Assembly (NCBI GenBank): GCA_964404395.1
Contig: CAYOKA010000010.1
Location: 1-33,354 of the forward strand
Reading direction: 5' to 3'
DNA length: 33,354 bases
Origin: JAAYBT01 sp964404395
GTDB taxonomy: Bacteria > Bacillota > Clostridia > Acetivibrionales > DTU013
This document shows, piece by piece, positions 1-8,447 of this stretch. A model generated the notes under the pieces. That model had not been told where the DNA came from and ran no database searches. It was given only the letters and a program-made list of their open reading frames with translations. The translations under genes and the position numbers were made by a program. Numbering within the stretch: the stretch's first letter is position 1; every line of letters begins with the position of its first letter.

Positions 1-266
1 CTCATATCCCTCGTGACAATCAATTCATCACACTTTTCATATACAATACCCTTTTTGTTCAGCCGCTCAGAGATGACGCCTATTACCTTGCCGCCCTTAG
101 CATGAACAGCCTTTGCAGTTGCGCCCATCAAGCCGGTCATTCCAGCGCCATAGAGAAAGATATCCCTGTTGGCAGCGATTGCTCTGCCTAACTCGCTAGC
201 AAGATCAAAGTAGGATTTATCAATAAAATCGCTAGATGAACTGTATACACATATGACTTTATCCAT
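1..266 (-). CDS. LOG-family Rossmann protein (N-terminal part, runs off the window)
   Basis: Only the first 88 codons are present; the gene continues beyond the left edge. The protein starts MDKVICVYSSSSDFID and contains GAGMTGLMGATAKA followed by GGKVIGVIS. This is the nucleotide-binding fold and GxxGLMG signature of the LOG / TIGR00730 family. Known members are cytokinin-riboside-monophosphate phosphoribohydrolases or related nucleotide hydrolases, often mislabelled lysine decarboxylase. The catalytic PGGxGT-xxE motif would lie outside the window, so activity cannot be judged. The ATG at 266-264 is preceded by AGGAGGTG with good spacing. The gene is divergent from the methyltransferase at 458. 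Family assignment is firm; the physiological substrate is unknown. Confidence 0.82.
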   Translation of the reverse strand, partial: MDKVICVYSSSSDFIDKSYFDLASELGRAIAANRDIFLYGAGMTGLMGATAKAVHAKGGKVIGVISERLNKKGIVYEKCDELIVTRDM

Positions 267-303
267 TGTGCACCTCCTGATTTGCTTTCATCCCTTTGAT
301 AAT

Positions 304-333
304 ATGATACCAAAGGAGTGTGGGTTATTGCAA
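304..333 (-). promoter_or_regulatory. Candidate sigma-A promoter of the LOG-family gene
   Basis: On the minus strand TTGCAA (333-328) is followed after 18 nt by TATCAT (309-304). The -10 is preceded by TGG, giving an extended -10. The expected start site lies about 30 nt upstream of the AGGAGG of the LOG gene. This is inferred from consensus match only. Confidence 0.5.
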
Positions 334-432
334 ACTTTGTGCAGGTTTTGACCGCCCAAATCCGGATCCAAATTGAATCAGGAAAAAGAATAATAGTATT
401 GCAAAAGCAAATTATGTTAAAATAAATGTTAG

Positions 433-438
433 TATAAT
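433..438 (+). promoter_or_regulatory. Candidate -10 box for the methyltransferase gene
   Basis: A perfect TATAAT sits 19 nt before the ATG at 458, with GGAG at 445-448 as ribosome binding site. No good -35 is seen at 17 nt; TTATGT at 412-417 has a 15-nt spacer. The transcript would have a very short leader. Confidence 0.4.
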
Positions 439-457
439 ATGATTGGAGCACTAATAT

Positions 458-1072
458 ATGAAGAAGCTTGAAATGATAAAAACATATTATGAAAGCAATA
501 TGGCAAAGAATCTGCCCGAGTATGGCATTCTCGGTTGGGAAAGCGAAGAAGCACAGCGGCTTAGGTTCGATGTATTACTTGATAAAGTAGATTTGGAGGG
601 AAAGAAACTGCTGGACGTGGGATGCGGTACGGGAAACCTTTTGGAGCGAATCAATAGCAAAGGACTAAGTGTAGCATACACCGGCGTGGACATTTTGGAG
701 CAGATGATTGAAAAAGCTAATGAAAAGCAACTTGATGCAATTTTTGTACATACTGATATTTTTAAGGAAAGCATTTTTGACTTGAACTCCTTTGATGTCG
801 TTTACACCTCCGGCATATTCAATCTGAATCTTGGCAACAACAAAGAGTTTTTAAAAGATGCACTGGAGCTTTTTTTGGGATTATCCCGTGAAACCGTCGT
901 TTTCAATTTGCTACATGTTGAATCCCCGGACAGGGAAGATAAGTATTTCTATTTTCATCCGGAGGAAGTCAGCAAAATTCTTACTGAATTTTCCACCGTA
1001 ATTGAGAGAGCGGAATTCATCGAAACCTATTTAAAGAATGATTTTACAGTGATATGCGAAAAAAATAAATGA
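458..1072 (+). CDS. Class I SAM-dependent methyltransferase
   Basis: A 204-aa soluble protein with a Rossmann-type methyltransferase core. Motif I is KLLDVGCGTGNLLERI (about residues 49-64), the acidic motif II residue is in YTGVDILEQMI (about 74-84), and the post-motif segment FDVVYTSGIFNL (about 111-122) matches the motif-IV region. These features fix the fold and SAM binding but not the acceptor; it could methylate a small molecule, protein or RNA. The gene stands alone between the divergent LOG gene and the acyl-CoA ligase, with only 77 nt to the latter. The start has GGAG 9 nt upstream. No membrane segment or signal peptide is visible. Fold call is strong; specific function is unknown. 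Confidence 0.85.
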   Translation: MKKLEMIKTYYESNMAKNLPEYGILGWESEEAQRLRFDVLLDKVDLEGKKLLDVGCGTGNLLERINSKGLSVAYTGVDILEQMIEKANEKQLDAIFVHTDIFKESIFDLNSFDVVYTSGIFNLNLGNNKEFLKDALELFLGLSRETVVFNLLHVESPDREDKYFYFHPEEVSKILTEFSTVIERAEFIETYLKNDFTVICEKNK

Positions 1073-1107
1073 TTTTGCATATAGTATGCTATTCTATGAA
1101 AAAAGTG

Positions 1108-1116
1108 TGGTATGAT
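1108..1116 (+). promoter_or_regulatory. Candidate extended -10 promoter for the acyl-CoA ligase
   Basis: TGGTATGAT at 1108-1116 fits an extended -10 (TGnTATGAT) without a clear -35. It lies 33 nt before the ATG at 1150, whose ribosome binding site is GAGGTG at 1137-1142. It could drive the ligase-lipase pair. Confidence 0.4.
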
Positions 1117-1149
1117 GTGAACATAGAATAATGAACGAGGTGCAACCCA

Positions 1150-2883
1150 ATGCGAGCAAAAAAGCTATATCCTGTCAGACACATCTGTGATTTTAGAGAT
1201 CTACTGGAGCAAAGCGAAAAGCATTTTTCACAGAAAGCAGCTTTTTGGGTCAGAGTGAAGGATGGCGGGTTCAGAAGCATAACCTATAGTCATTTTAAGG
1301 ATGATGTAGATGCTCTCGGTGCGGCATTGGCATCCCTTGGGCTCAGAGACAGTATTACGGCTGTCTTGGGTGAGAACCGCTACGAATGGTGTGTATCCTA
1401 TCTAGCGGTAACAAACCATAACGGCATAGTTGTGCCTCTCGATAAAGAGCTGCCTACAGATGAAAAGGACAATCTGCTGCGCAGAAGCGGTTCTAAGGCG
1501 CTGATATTTTCCGGGCGCTATGAAAACGATATGCTTAAGCTCAAGAAGGAAGGCAGCCCTGTAGATTATTTCATTCATATGGATATTGAAGAGGATACAG
1601 AGGACTTTCTCTCCTTTAGCAAGCTTTTGGAAAAAGGCAGACAGCTGCTGGAGCAAAAGAGTATTAATCTGAGCGAATACAAGATAGATGACACTGCATT
1701 GAGCATATTGCTTTTTACTTCCGGGACAACTGATTTGGCCAAAGGCGTCATGCTTTCTCAAAAGAATATATGTGCCAATATTATGGGAATCTTGAAAACA
1801 GTGCATGTTGACAGCAATGATATCTCACTTTCGATATTGCCGATCCATCACACCTATGAGTGCACAATCGGCTTTCTGTCTATTATATATAGCGGCGGAA
1901 CGATAGCCTTCAACGAAGGACTCAGACATATACAAAAGAACTTTCTCGAGGTAAAGCCCACAATACTGGTTACTGTGCCTCTGCTTCTGGAAAACATGTA
2001 TAAAAAAATATGGGATCAGATAAGGAAAAAGCCCGGAATGACCTTTTTGGTCAAGACTATGATGCTTATAGGATCCGCATTGAAGCTTATAGGTATTGAT
2101 GTACGGCGCACGATTTTTGCCAGTGTCCATAAGAACTTTGGAGGAAGTCTGAGATTAATTGTCACCGGTGCTGCCGCAATAGATAAAAAGGTTTCAAACG
2201 GATTGAACCGTATGGGCTTCAAGGTGCTTCAGGGGTATGGCTTGACTGAATGTTCGCCGCTGGTTATTGGCGAGAGGGACAACCTTTATGGCAATGCATC
2301 GGTTGGTATTCCCTTGCCGGGGGTCGAGGTTAAAATTGACAAGCCTGATGAAAACGGAATCGGTGAGATCCTTACAAAGGGCGATAATGTGATGCTTGGC
2401 TACTATAAGGACGAAGAAGCCACGAGCAGAAGCCTCAGGGACGGATGGTTTCATACAGGAGACCTGGGCAAGGTCGGCAAGTCCGGTGCTTACTATATTA
2501 CAGGGCGGCTAAAGAACGTAATTGTGACGAAAAATGGCAAGAACATCTTTCCGGAGGAAGTGGAATCCTATATTAATAGAAGTCCATACGTGCTTGAATC
2601 CATGGTGACCGGCTACCAGGACGACAAATCCGGTGATATGTTGGTTGGAGCTCACATTTTGCCTAACCTGGAAGCAATCAAGGAAAAAATCAAGAACGCA
2701 ACGCCTTCTATTGAGGATATCAAGAAGTTCATCTCCGAGGCTGTAAAAAGCGCAAATAAGGACATGCCCTTATACAAAAGGATTAGTACGTTTACCATCA
2801 GGGACAGCGAGTTTATTAAAACCACGACGCTGAAGATTAAGCGCTATGCCGAAAATGCCAAGATGAAGCTGAAGAAAAACTGA
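1150..2883 (+). CDS. AMP-dependent long-chain fatty acid--CoA ligase
   Basis: A 577-aa ANL-superfamily adenylating enzyme, close to the usual length of bacterial long-chain acyl-CoA synthetases. The phosphate-binding motif is ILLFTSGTTDLAKGVMLS (about residues 186-203). The adenine-binding motif is GYGLTECSPLV (about 364-374), TGDLG is in the hinge region (about 435), and the segment RLKNVIVTKNGKNIFPEEVE (about 453-472) carries the C-terminal domain hinge. Together these support ATP-dependent activation of a carboxylic acid to an acyl-adenylate and then acyl-CoA. Most like FadD/long-chain enzymes, but the exact chain length is an inference. It lacks a fused carrier or thioesterase domain. The lipase-like gene starts 75 nt downstream on the same strand, suggesting release of fatty acid from monoglyceride followed by activation. 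Confidence 0.88.
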   Translation: MRAKKLYPVRHICDFRDLLEQSEKHFSQKAAFWVRVKDGGFRSITYSHFKDDVDALGAALASLGLRDSITAVLGENRYEWCVSYLAVTNHNGIVVPLDKELPTDEKDNLLRRSGSKALIFSGRYENDMLKLKKEGSPVDYFIHMDIEEDTEDFLSFSKLLEKGRQLLEQKSINLSEYKIDDTALSILLFTSGTTDLAKGVMLSQKNICANIMGILKTVHVDSNDISLSILPIHHTYECTIGFLSIIYSGGTIAFNEGLRHIQKNFLEVKPTILVTVPLLLENMYKKIWDQIRKKPGMTFLVKTMMLIGSALKLIGIDVRRTIFASVHKNFGGSLRLIVTGAAAIDKKVSNGLNRMGFKVLQGYGLTECSPLVIGERDNLYGNASVGIPLPGVEVKIDKPDENGIGEILTKGDNVMLGYYKDEEATSRSLRDGWFHTGDLGKVGKSGAYYITGRLKNVIVTKNGKNIFPEEVESYINRSPYVLESMVTGYQDDKSGDMLVGAHILPNLEAIKEKIKNATPSIEDIKKFISEAVKSANKDMPLYKRISTFTIRDSEFIKTTTLKIKRYAENAKMKLKKN

Positions 2884-2958
2884 GCAAAAATCCATCAGCG
2901 GTGTTTGGATAAGATGTGCTTATGATTAATGAGTGTCTATTGAAATGTGAGGTGCTGT

Positions 2959-3870
2959 ATGAGTCAGGAAGGTTTCACATTCAAAGGATCAAATGGTCAG
3001 GAAATCTTTTGCTGGTGCTGGGATGCACCGGTTCAACCCGCGGGAGTGCTTCAAATTTTCCATGGCATGGCTGAGCATGCCGAAAGGTATGCTGATTTTG
3101 CACAATACCTGAATACAGAAGGCTTCACGGTTTATGCCTGTGATATGCGAGGACATGGCAGGACAGGAGAACTGAACGGGGACTCCTGCCACATGGACAA
3201 GGGCGGTTTCAATGGGTCCATGGAGGATCAAGCATTTCTAATGAAGCTGATAAGGGAAAAGCACCCTGAAGTCCCGCTAATAATACTTGGGCACAGCTTT
3301 GGCTCATTTTTGGCACAGGAGTTCATAAAACATTACGGCGGTGATATATCAGGCCTGATACTGTCAGGGTCTTCTTTTATGAAGGGGGCGGAGATAAACG
3401 CCGCATATATCCTGGCAAGGCTTTCATTGATTTTTGGAAGCAGGAAACCCAATAAGCTCTTGGACAAATTAAGCTTCGGCAGCTATAACAGAAAGATACA
3501 AAACCCCACAAGCAAGTTTTCCTGGCTAAGCCGTGACGAGGAGCAGGTCGGGAAATATGAGCAGAGCCATTTTTGTGGTAATGTAATGACTAGCGGCTTT
3601 TTTGAATGTTTCTTTACAGGCCTGGTGAATCTATATAAGGATATGGGGAGAATACCTCTGAACCTGCCCGTCTACATCCTGTCTGGAGACGAGGATCCTG
3701 TCGGCAAATATGGCACGGGTACAAGCAAGCTTTATGAGGAATACAAAAGGTTGGGTATAAAAGATCTCAGGATAAAGCTTTATGAAGGCTCCCGCCATGA
3801 GATACTAAATGAAATAAACCGTGAAATGGTTTATCAGGATATTTCGGACTGGCTTAGGGAGCTTAGCTGA
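2959..3870 (+). CDS. Alpha/beta hydrolase, monoacylglycerol lipase / lysophospholipase-like
   Basis: A 303-aa serine hydrolase of the alpha/beta fold (Hydrolase_4 type). The oxyanion region is FHGMAEHAERY near residue 36, the cap-proximal DMRGHGRT follows, and the nucleophile elbow is GHSFGSF (about 112-118). A catalytic Asp is likely in LSGDEDPVG (about 243), and the His in GSRHEIL (about 275). The order Ser-Asp-His fits the family. I prefer the ATG at 2959, with GAGGTG just upstream, over an in-frame GTG at 2947 that lacks a ribosome binding site. It follows the acyl-CoA ligase and probably shares its transcript. Substrate is inferred from family and neighbour. Confidence 0.85.
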   Translation: MSQEGFTFKGSNGQEIFCWCWDAPVQPAGVLQIFHGMAEHAERYADFAQYLNTEGFTVYACDMRGHGRTGELNGDSCHMDKGGFNGSMEDQAFLMKLIREKHPEVPLIILGHSFGSFLAQEFIKHYGGDISGLILSGSSFMKGAEINAAYILARLSLIFGSRKPNKLLDKLSFGSYNRKIQNPTSKFSWLSRDEEQVGKYEQSHFCGNVMTSGFFECFFTGLVNLYKDMGRIPLNLPVYILSGDEDPVGKYGTGTSKLYEEYKRLGIKDLRIKLYEGSRHEILNEINREMVYQDISDWLRELS

Positions 3871-3995
3871 ATTTTCCAGAGTGATGCCACCAGAGCACAG
3901 GTCGAGGCTATACTGTACAGGCTTAGTGATAATGTGACAAAGCAATTAAAACTCCCCGTAGCGGATTTCTAATATTTTTCTAACAGCAAACTGTT

Positions 3996-5267
3996 TTATA
4001 CCACAGCGCCCAGTAGCAGGATACCTTCGTTTTCACGGTAGATTCCCGGCAGCTGGCCAAAGGGAATAGGATTAACCCCTAATCCTGCCTCTACAGTGAA
4101 GCCCGGTCTTCGATACTCTTGCAGGAACCAGTCCTTGTAGCCTGCATAAGCCGCCTCGGCCGTACCGGCTTCAACGGCATAGCCACTGATAGCACCAAAT
4201 TGATTTGCTATGGTCAGGGAACGCGGCGGTGCATAGTCCTCAAACTGCCAGTAGATGACTTCGCCCTGTGTATGATAAGCTATTACAATTCTAAAATTAT
4301 GAGCCTGTGTGAAATCTACCATTGCCCTTGATTCGGGCTCTGATAAGGGAGCGTCGCCGCCGAAATCTCTCGGGGCGGGACTTGTGATACCTGCCTCGGT
4401 TTGCTCCTGCTTTGACCTTTCCCACTCGGCGGGATAATTCAAGTTTAGATCCACGCCCCTTATATTTGCCTTCCAAACACTGGGCAATGGCAACCCGGTT
4501 CTGTTTAGTCTGGCTGCTGTTATGAATTCCGGATTGTCATAATTGGGCCAGTATGCCACAAGGTCTACGCCATCCGGGTTTACAAGGGGAACTATGTATA
4601 TGCTGGTGAGATTATATAAATCCCTTATATTATAACCTAATATGCTTGCACCGGTGGAATAGGCTTTGGAGTAGTTTTCGATGAACTTCATCAGCACCGG
4701 CGTTGTAATTGACTCGTTTGCGTGGTGAGAAGCATTATAGGAAACCTCTCGAGTGCCTATTCCCAGTCTTACATAGTATAGCTCCCGCCCCATGACACTA
4801 CTGCCGATTGAACCGATTTCCAGGAAGGGATATCTAGCCTTTAGTCCTTCAAGCTGGCGCTGAACGATTTCAAAGGTCGGAGCCACGTCCAGGGGGACCA
4901 GATCAATACCGTAGGGCACGATGAGCCTTTGGCCGATTGTGAGCATATTCGGATCAATTCCCGGGTTTGCGGTAACTATCGCATTCACCGTCGTGTTATA
5001 GGCTTGTGCAATTCCATAAAGCGTATTTCCCGGCATAACAGTATAGGTGTCATAACCTCTTAGCAGTCTGTCAAGAACAGCCCAGGTCACCGGCCCAATA
5101 ATACCGTCTGCGGCTAATCCATTGTTTTGCTGAAATGCTATAACTGCTTGCTGAGTTCGGCTGCCAAACACTCCATCGACCTGGCCGACATTATAGCCTA
5201 TAGTGTTTAGCAGACTCTGAACAAGCCTTACATCCGGCCCTCTCGAGCCTATTGACAGTGTTTGCAT
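3996..5267 (-). CDS. M14 zinc carboxypeptidase with peptidoglycan-binding and LysM domains
   Basis: A 423-aa modular cell-wall peptidase. Residues about 3-66 form a PG_binding_1 domain (IGSRGPDVRLVQSLLN, then FGSRTQQAVIAFQ). Residues about 74-118 form a LysM domain (YTVMPGNTLYGIAQAYNT). The rest is an M14 catalytic domain. Zinc ligands are visible as HHANE (HxxE) and the later His in IAYHTQGEVI; the catalytic Glu is in FTVEAG near the C-terminus. Architecture matches gamma-D-glutamyl-diamino acid endopeptidase I-type enzymes, which cut stem peptides. There is no signal peptide, as is common in sporulation-associated members. The ATG at 5267 has GGAGGG directly upstream; a GTG 18 nt earlier is less likely. 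Its stop is convergent with the hydrolase gene. Confidence 0.88.
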   Translation of the reverse strand: MQTLSIGSRGPDVRLVQSLLNTIGYNVGQVDGVFGSRTQQAVIAFQQNNGLAADGIIGPVTWAVLDRLLRGYDTYTVMPGNTLYGIAQAYNTTVNAIVTANPGIDPNMLTIGQRLIVPYGIDLVPLDVAPTFEIVQRQLEGLKARYPFLEIGSIGSSVMGRELYYVRLGIGTREVSYNASHHANESITTPVLMKFIENYSKAYSTGASILGYNIRDLYNLTSIYIVPLVNPDGVDLVAYWPNYDNPEFITAARLNRTGLPLPSVWKANIRGVDLNLNYPAEWERSKQEQTEAGITSPAPRDFGGDAPLSEPESRAMVDFTQAHNFRIVIAYHTQGEVIYWQFEDYAPPRSLTIANQFGAISGYAVEAGTAEAAYAGYKDWFLQEYRRPGFTVEAGLGVNPIPFGQLPGIYRENEGILLLGAVV

Positions 5268-5316
5268 GAAAAAACCCTCCACCAAATGTTTTGTGCACTA
5301 AAAAGCTCACTACTTT

Positions 5317-5355
5317 GTTATATTATATTAATTATCGGACACAAATGTGTTTCCG
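5317..5355 (-). promoter_or_regulatory. Candidate promoter with overlapping inverted repeat upstream of the M14 peptidase
   Basis: On the minus strand TTGTGT (5344-5339) and TATAAC (5322-5317) are separated by 16 nt. An imperfect inverted repeat at 5336-5355, with CGGA/TCCG outer arms and CACA/TGTG inner arms, covers the -35. It could be an operator. Nothing identifies the regulator. Confidence 0.35.
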
Positions 5356-5368
5356 ACTTAAAGACACA

Positions 5369-5397
5369 TTGAAATTTTACGCGGTTTGAGATACAAT
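5369..5397 (+). promoter_or_regulatory. Candidate sigma-A promoter of the histidine kinase-response regulator operon
   Basis: TTGAAA (5369-5374) and TACAAT (5392-5397) are separated by exactly 17 nt. A second possible -10, TATAAT at 5406-5411, has no well-spaced -35. The leader would include the TTAAC-flanked hairpin at 5426-5460. Confidence 0.6.
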
Positions 5398-5425
5398 TTA
5401 AGGAATATAATGACTAATTTTTAAC

Positions 5426-5460
5426 AAAGCCTTTGCGCATTTTTATGTTTACGCAAATGC
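5426..5460 (+). repeat. 35-bp hairpin element flanked by TTAAC direct repeats
   Basis: The arms GCCTTTGCG (5429-5437) and CGCAAATGC (5452-5460) pair at 8 of 9 positions. Identical 5-bp direct repeats TTAAC lie at 5421-5425 and 5461-5465, exactly at the borders. The terminal sequences (AAAGCCTTTGCG, and GCATTTGCG read inwards from the other end) resemble the ends of the larger inverted-repeat elements at 8446-10816. I read it as a miniature or internally deleted relative inserted in the kinase leader, 10 nt before the start codon after the TTAAC repeat. Confidence 0.5.
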
Positions 5461-5475
5461 TTAACAGAGAGAAAT

Positions 5476-7770
5476 ATGGAGAGTACAAGGGGCATGGAGA
5501 ACATGGAAAAAATAGAAAACACGGGAAATATGAGCTACAAAGAGGCTCTCAGGCAGAATTCCAAGCTTCTGACCACATTGCTTGAGGTATCCAACCTTGT
5601 CTCTTCCACGAAGGAACTAAAACCCCTGCTTGAAGAAATCCTGGATAAGCTCAAAAAAATAATTGAATATGAAAATGCTAAAATATATATCATTAACAAT
5701 AAAAAGCCTGTGGTCATAGCCCACAGGTCAGTTTTGACGCCGGGGAAAGAGGATACCTTTCCATTTCCCATAGACATAGAGCTTTTTCAGGATAAATCTC
5801 CTCGGGTCATTGATGATATTTTTTCAGAGGATGAAATAGCTGTCACCTTTAGGGAGAACATGAGCAGCTATTTGGATACCGTATTTAAGGGTGTCCACTC
5901 ATGGATGGGCCTGCCTCTGGTATACAAGAACACCGTAATAGGCGTCCTTACGCTTGATAATCATGAGCCCGGCTACTATCAGCAGGATCATGTTGAGCTG
6001 GGAACTGCGTTTGCAAATCAGGCGGCTATTGAATATGAGAATGCAAAGCTATACAATGAGACCGTTAAAAGAGCGGATGAAATAAAAACCCTTTTTAGCA
6101 TTCAGCAAGCCATAACCAGCCGTCTGGAATTGAACTCGGTACTCAAGCTCATAGCGGGAGAGGCAAGAAGGCTTTCAAATGCCAATTCTACTGCGGTTTT
6201 TTTGGTAGACGAGGATAATTTGGTGCTTTCAGTCTTGTCAGGGGTTAATGATAAAAACCTAATTGGCATTCAGATACCCATCCGTGGATCGGCTGTCGGT
6301 AGGAGCTTGCTGCAGCATGATACGGTAATACTGGATCGCTCCTCTTTTGATGACTCACCTGAGCTTGAGCTTATTGAGCTGACACAAATGCGTACATGTA
6401 TTTGTGTGCCTCTTTTAGCCAGATCCAGGCCGGTCGGCGTCATAATAGCATTTAGCAGGGTTTTCGATGAGTTTGATTCTGAGGATGAGAGAGTATTCAG
6501 TATGTTTGCCCCGAGTGCAGTGATTGGCATAGAAAATGCAAGACTTTATGAGGAAGAAAAAAGAAGACTTCAGGAGAATGAACAGAGGAGATATGTAGCA
6601 GAAAGCTTGAGGGACATATTGGAGGTTCTCAATTCCAATCAGCCCCTTGAACAAATACTGAATTTTATTATCCGTGAAGCTGCCAGGCTGCTGCACGCAG
6701 ATTTTGCTGCTCTTTTCAGACTAAATAGAGATAAAGAAACACTTTCGCTTCAGGCAGGCTATGGATTACCGAATCATATGAAGATGAATGTAACTGTTAG
6801 CGCAACCGAGGGCATATTGGGTAAATCCTTCATGGGGCGCAGACCGATTGTCAAGTCGGATATTTCAAAGGCTGTAGATATGGCTCATCTGAGTACTTTG
6901 ACAAATAATCAGCTTGACTGGCTTGATACCAACTGCTGCGGATTAATGGCGGTGCCTCTTGTTTGCAAGGATGAGGTTTACGGCGGCATAGCACTTTATT
7001 TTAAAAAAGATGGCAAGCAGCTGGAGCAAAGCATTTCCAAAGAGGAGATCGGCTTGGCGATGACATTTGCCGATCAGGCGGCGTTGGCTATTGACAACAC
7101 GCAGCTTCGTAAGCAGGCTTCGGACATGGCAGTTGCTGCTGAAAGAAACAGGCTGGCAAGAGATCTTCATGATTCTGTAACACAAACCTTATTTTCCGCG
7201 AGCCTGATTGCCGAGGTGATACCGAAGATATGGGAGAAAAATGAGCAGGAGGGCAGGAAAAGGCTTGAAGAACTCAGGCAACTGACACGCGGTGCTTTGG
7301 CAGAAATGAGGACCTTGCTTTTTGAATTAAAGCCTGCGGCACTTGTGGAAGCGCCATTGGAGGATTTGCTCAAGCAGCTGTCAGAAGCGATTACGGGACG
7401 TGCAAGGATACCTGTTGATTTGCAGGTTAAGGGTGCAGCTGTATTACCCTTAGAGATAAAAACAGCCTTTTACCGCATTGCTCAGGAGGCTTTGAACAAT
7501 ATAGCCAAGCATTCCAGAGCAACGAAGGCTATGATTGAGTTGAGGTCAAATGAAGAAGAGCAATTGGGAATTATTGTTGCCGGATTGAGCATTGTAGATG
7601 ATGGAAGAGGGTTTGATCCCGAAAGTGTAACCTCCCAGCATTTAGGTATCGGCATCATGAAGGAACGAGCAGAGTCAACCGGTGCGAATCTGAAAATAAT
7701 ATCCAGGGTCGGTGAAGGCACCACCATTGAGGTTGAATGGGTAGGCGGTAAGCGTACTCAACTGAGATGA
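5476..7770 (+). CDS. Soluble sensor histidine kinase with three GAF domains (NarL/LiaS-type kinase core)
   Basis: A 764-aa protein without membrane segments. Three GAF-like domains occupy roughly residues 40-190, 215-360 and 385-545, each ending in a helix such as NQAAIEYENAKLY or ADQAALAIDNTQL. The dimerisation domain is HisKA_3 type with RNRLARDLHDSVTQTLF; the phospho-accepting residue is His565. The ATPase domain shows the N box EALNNIAKHSRA, the G1 box VDDGRGFD and the G2 box GIGIMKERA. It should sense a cytoplasmic signal (ligand unknown) and phosphorylate the response regulator 41 nt downstream. The N-terminus is uncertain: ATGs at 5476, 5494, 5503 and 5530 are in frame, all with weak ribosome binding sites; the first is used here. 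Confidence 0.88.
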   Translation: MESTRGMENMEKIENTGNMSYKEALRQNSKLLTTLLEVSNLVSSTKELKPLLEEILDKLKKIIEYENAKIYIINNKKPVVIAHRSVLTPGKEDTFPFPIDIELFQDKSPRVIDDIFSEDEIAVTFRENMSSYLDTVFKGVHSWMGLPLVYKNTVIGVLTLDNHEPGYYQQDHVELGTAFANQAAIEYENAKLYNETVKRADEIKTLFSIQQAITSRLELNSVLKLIAGEARRLSNANSTAVFLVDEDNLVLSVLSGVNDKNLIGIQIPIRGSAVGRSLLQHDTVILDRSSFDDSPELELIELTQMRTCICVPLLARSRPVGVIIAFSRVFDEFDSEDERVFSMFAPSAVIGIENARLYEEEKRRLQENEQRRYVAESLRDILEVLNSNQPLEQILNFIIREAARLLHADFAALFRLNRDKETLSLQAGYGLPNHMKMNVTVSATEGILGKSFMGRRPIVKSDISKAVDMAHLSTLTNNQLDWLDTNCCGLMAVPLVCKDEVYGGIALYFKKDGKQLEQSISKEEIGLAMTFADQAALAIDNTQLRKQASDMAVAAERNRLARDLHDSVTQTLFSASLIAEVIPKIWEKNEQEGRKRLEELRQLTRGALAEMRTLLFELKPAALVEAPLEDLLKQLSEAITGRARIPVDLQVKGAAVLPLEIKTAFYRIAQEALNNIAKHSRATKAMIELRSNEEEQLGIIVAGLSIVDDGRGFDPESVTSQHLGIGIMKERAESTGANLKIISRVGEGTTIEVEWVGGKRTQLR

Positions 7771-7811
7771 TGGGTTATATTTGCGACTGTGTATGGAAAT
7801 GAGGGATTGAA

Positions 7812-8447
7812 ATGGAGAATGGAAAAATTAGAATCTTGATCGTAGATGACCATAACGTGGTTAAAAGCGGGCTGGGAGCATTTTTACAAGTCTTTGACGA
7901 TTTTGAACTGGTGGGAGAGGCTTCAAATGGAAGGGAAGCGGTTGATGTATGCACAAGCCTTCAACCGGATGTTGTTTTGATGGACCTTGTAATGCCCGAA
8001 ATGGATGGTGCTCAGGCCACAAAGCAGATACGGGAACGCTTCCCTCAAATACAGGTCATAGTACTGACCAGCTTCAAGGAAGATGATTTAGTCGAAAGCG
8101 CTATTGAGGCAGGGGCAATTGGGTATTTATTGAAGAATGCCACTGCAGACGAGCTTGCAGATGCGATTCGAGCTGCAAATATCGGATGTCCTACACTGGC
8201 TCCTGAAGCTACAAAGGTGTTGATTAAAGCAAGCGGGAGAAAGCATTCTCATGACTTTGAACTTACCCCAAGGGAAAAGGAAGTTCTCGGAATGTTAGTG
8301 GAGGGGCGCAGCAATCCTGAGATTGCGAAATTGCTCTTTCTGAGCACATCAACCGTTAAATTCCATGTGAGCAGCATCCTTTCTAAGCTGGGAGTGTCCA
8401 GCAGAACGGAGGCGGTAGCAGTCGCCATGCAAAAGAAGCTGATATAA
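7812..8447 (+). CDS. NarL/FixJ-family response regulator
   Basis: A 211-aa two-domain regulator. The receiver domain (about 6-122) has the acidic pair Asp12-Asp13, the phospho-acceptor Asp58 in VLMDLVMPEMDG, the switch Thr in VLTSF and the conserved Lys in LLKNA. The output domain (about 145-208) is a LuxR-type helix-turn-helix (LTPREKEVLGMLVEG, then STSTVKFHVSSILSKLGV). It is the evident partner of the preceding GAF kinase (gap 41 nt; GAGGGA 5 nt before ATG). The TAA stop is built from the last base of a target-site repeat and the first two bases of the inverted-repeat element at 8446; without the element the codon would be TAG, so the protein end is unchanged. Confidence 0.93.
   Translation: MENGKIRILIVDDHNVVKSGLGAFLQVFDDFELVGEASNGREAVDVCTSLQPDVVLMDLVMPEMDGAQATKQIRERFPQIQVIVLTSFKEDDLVESAIEAGAIGYLLKNATADELADAIRAANIGCPTLAPEATKVLIKASGRKHSHDFELTPREKEVLGMLVEGRSNPEIAKLLFLSTSTVKFHVSSILSKLGVSSRTEAVAVAMQKKLI

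Noticed and set aside
3982..3995. AACAG-CAAA-CTGTT hairpin between the convergent hydrolase and M14 genes
   Set aside because: The stem is only 5 bp and followed by just four T on the plus strand and none on the minus strand; too weak to call a terminator.
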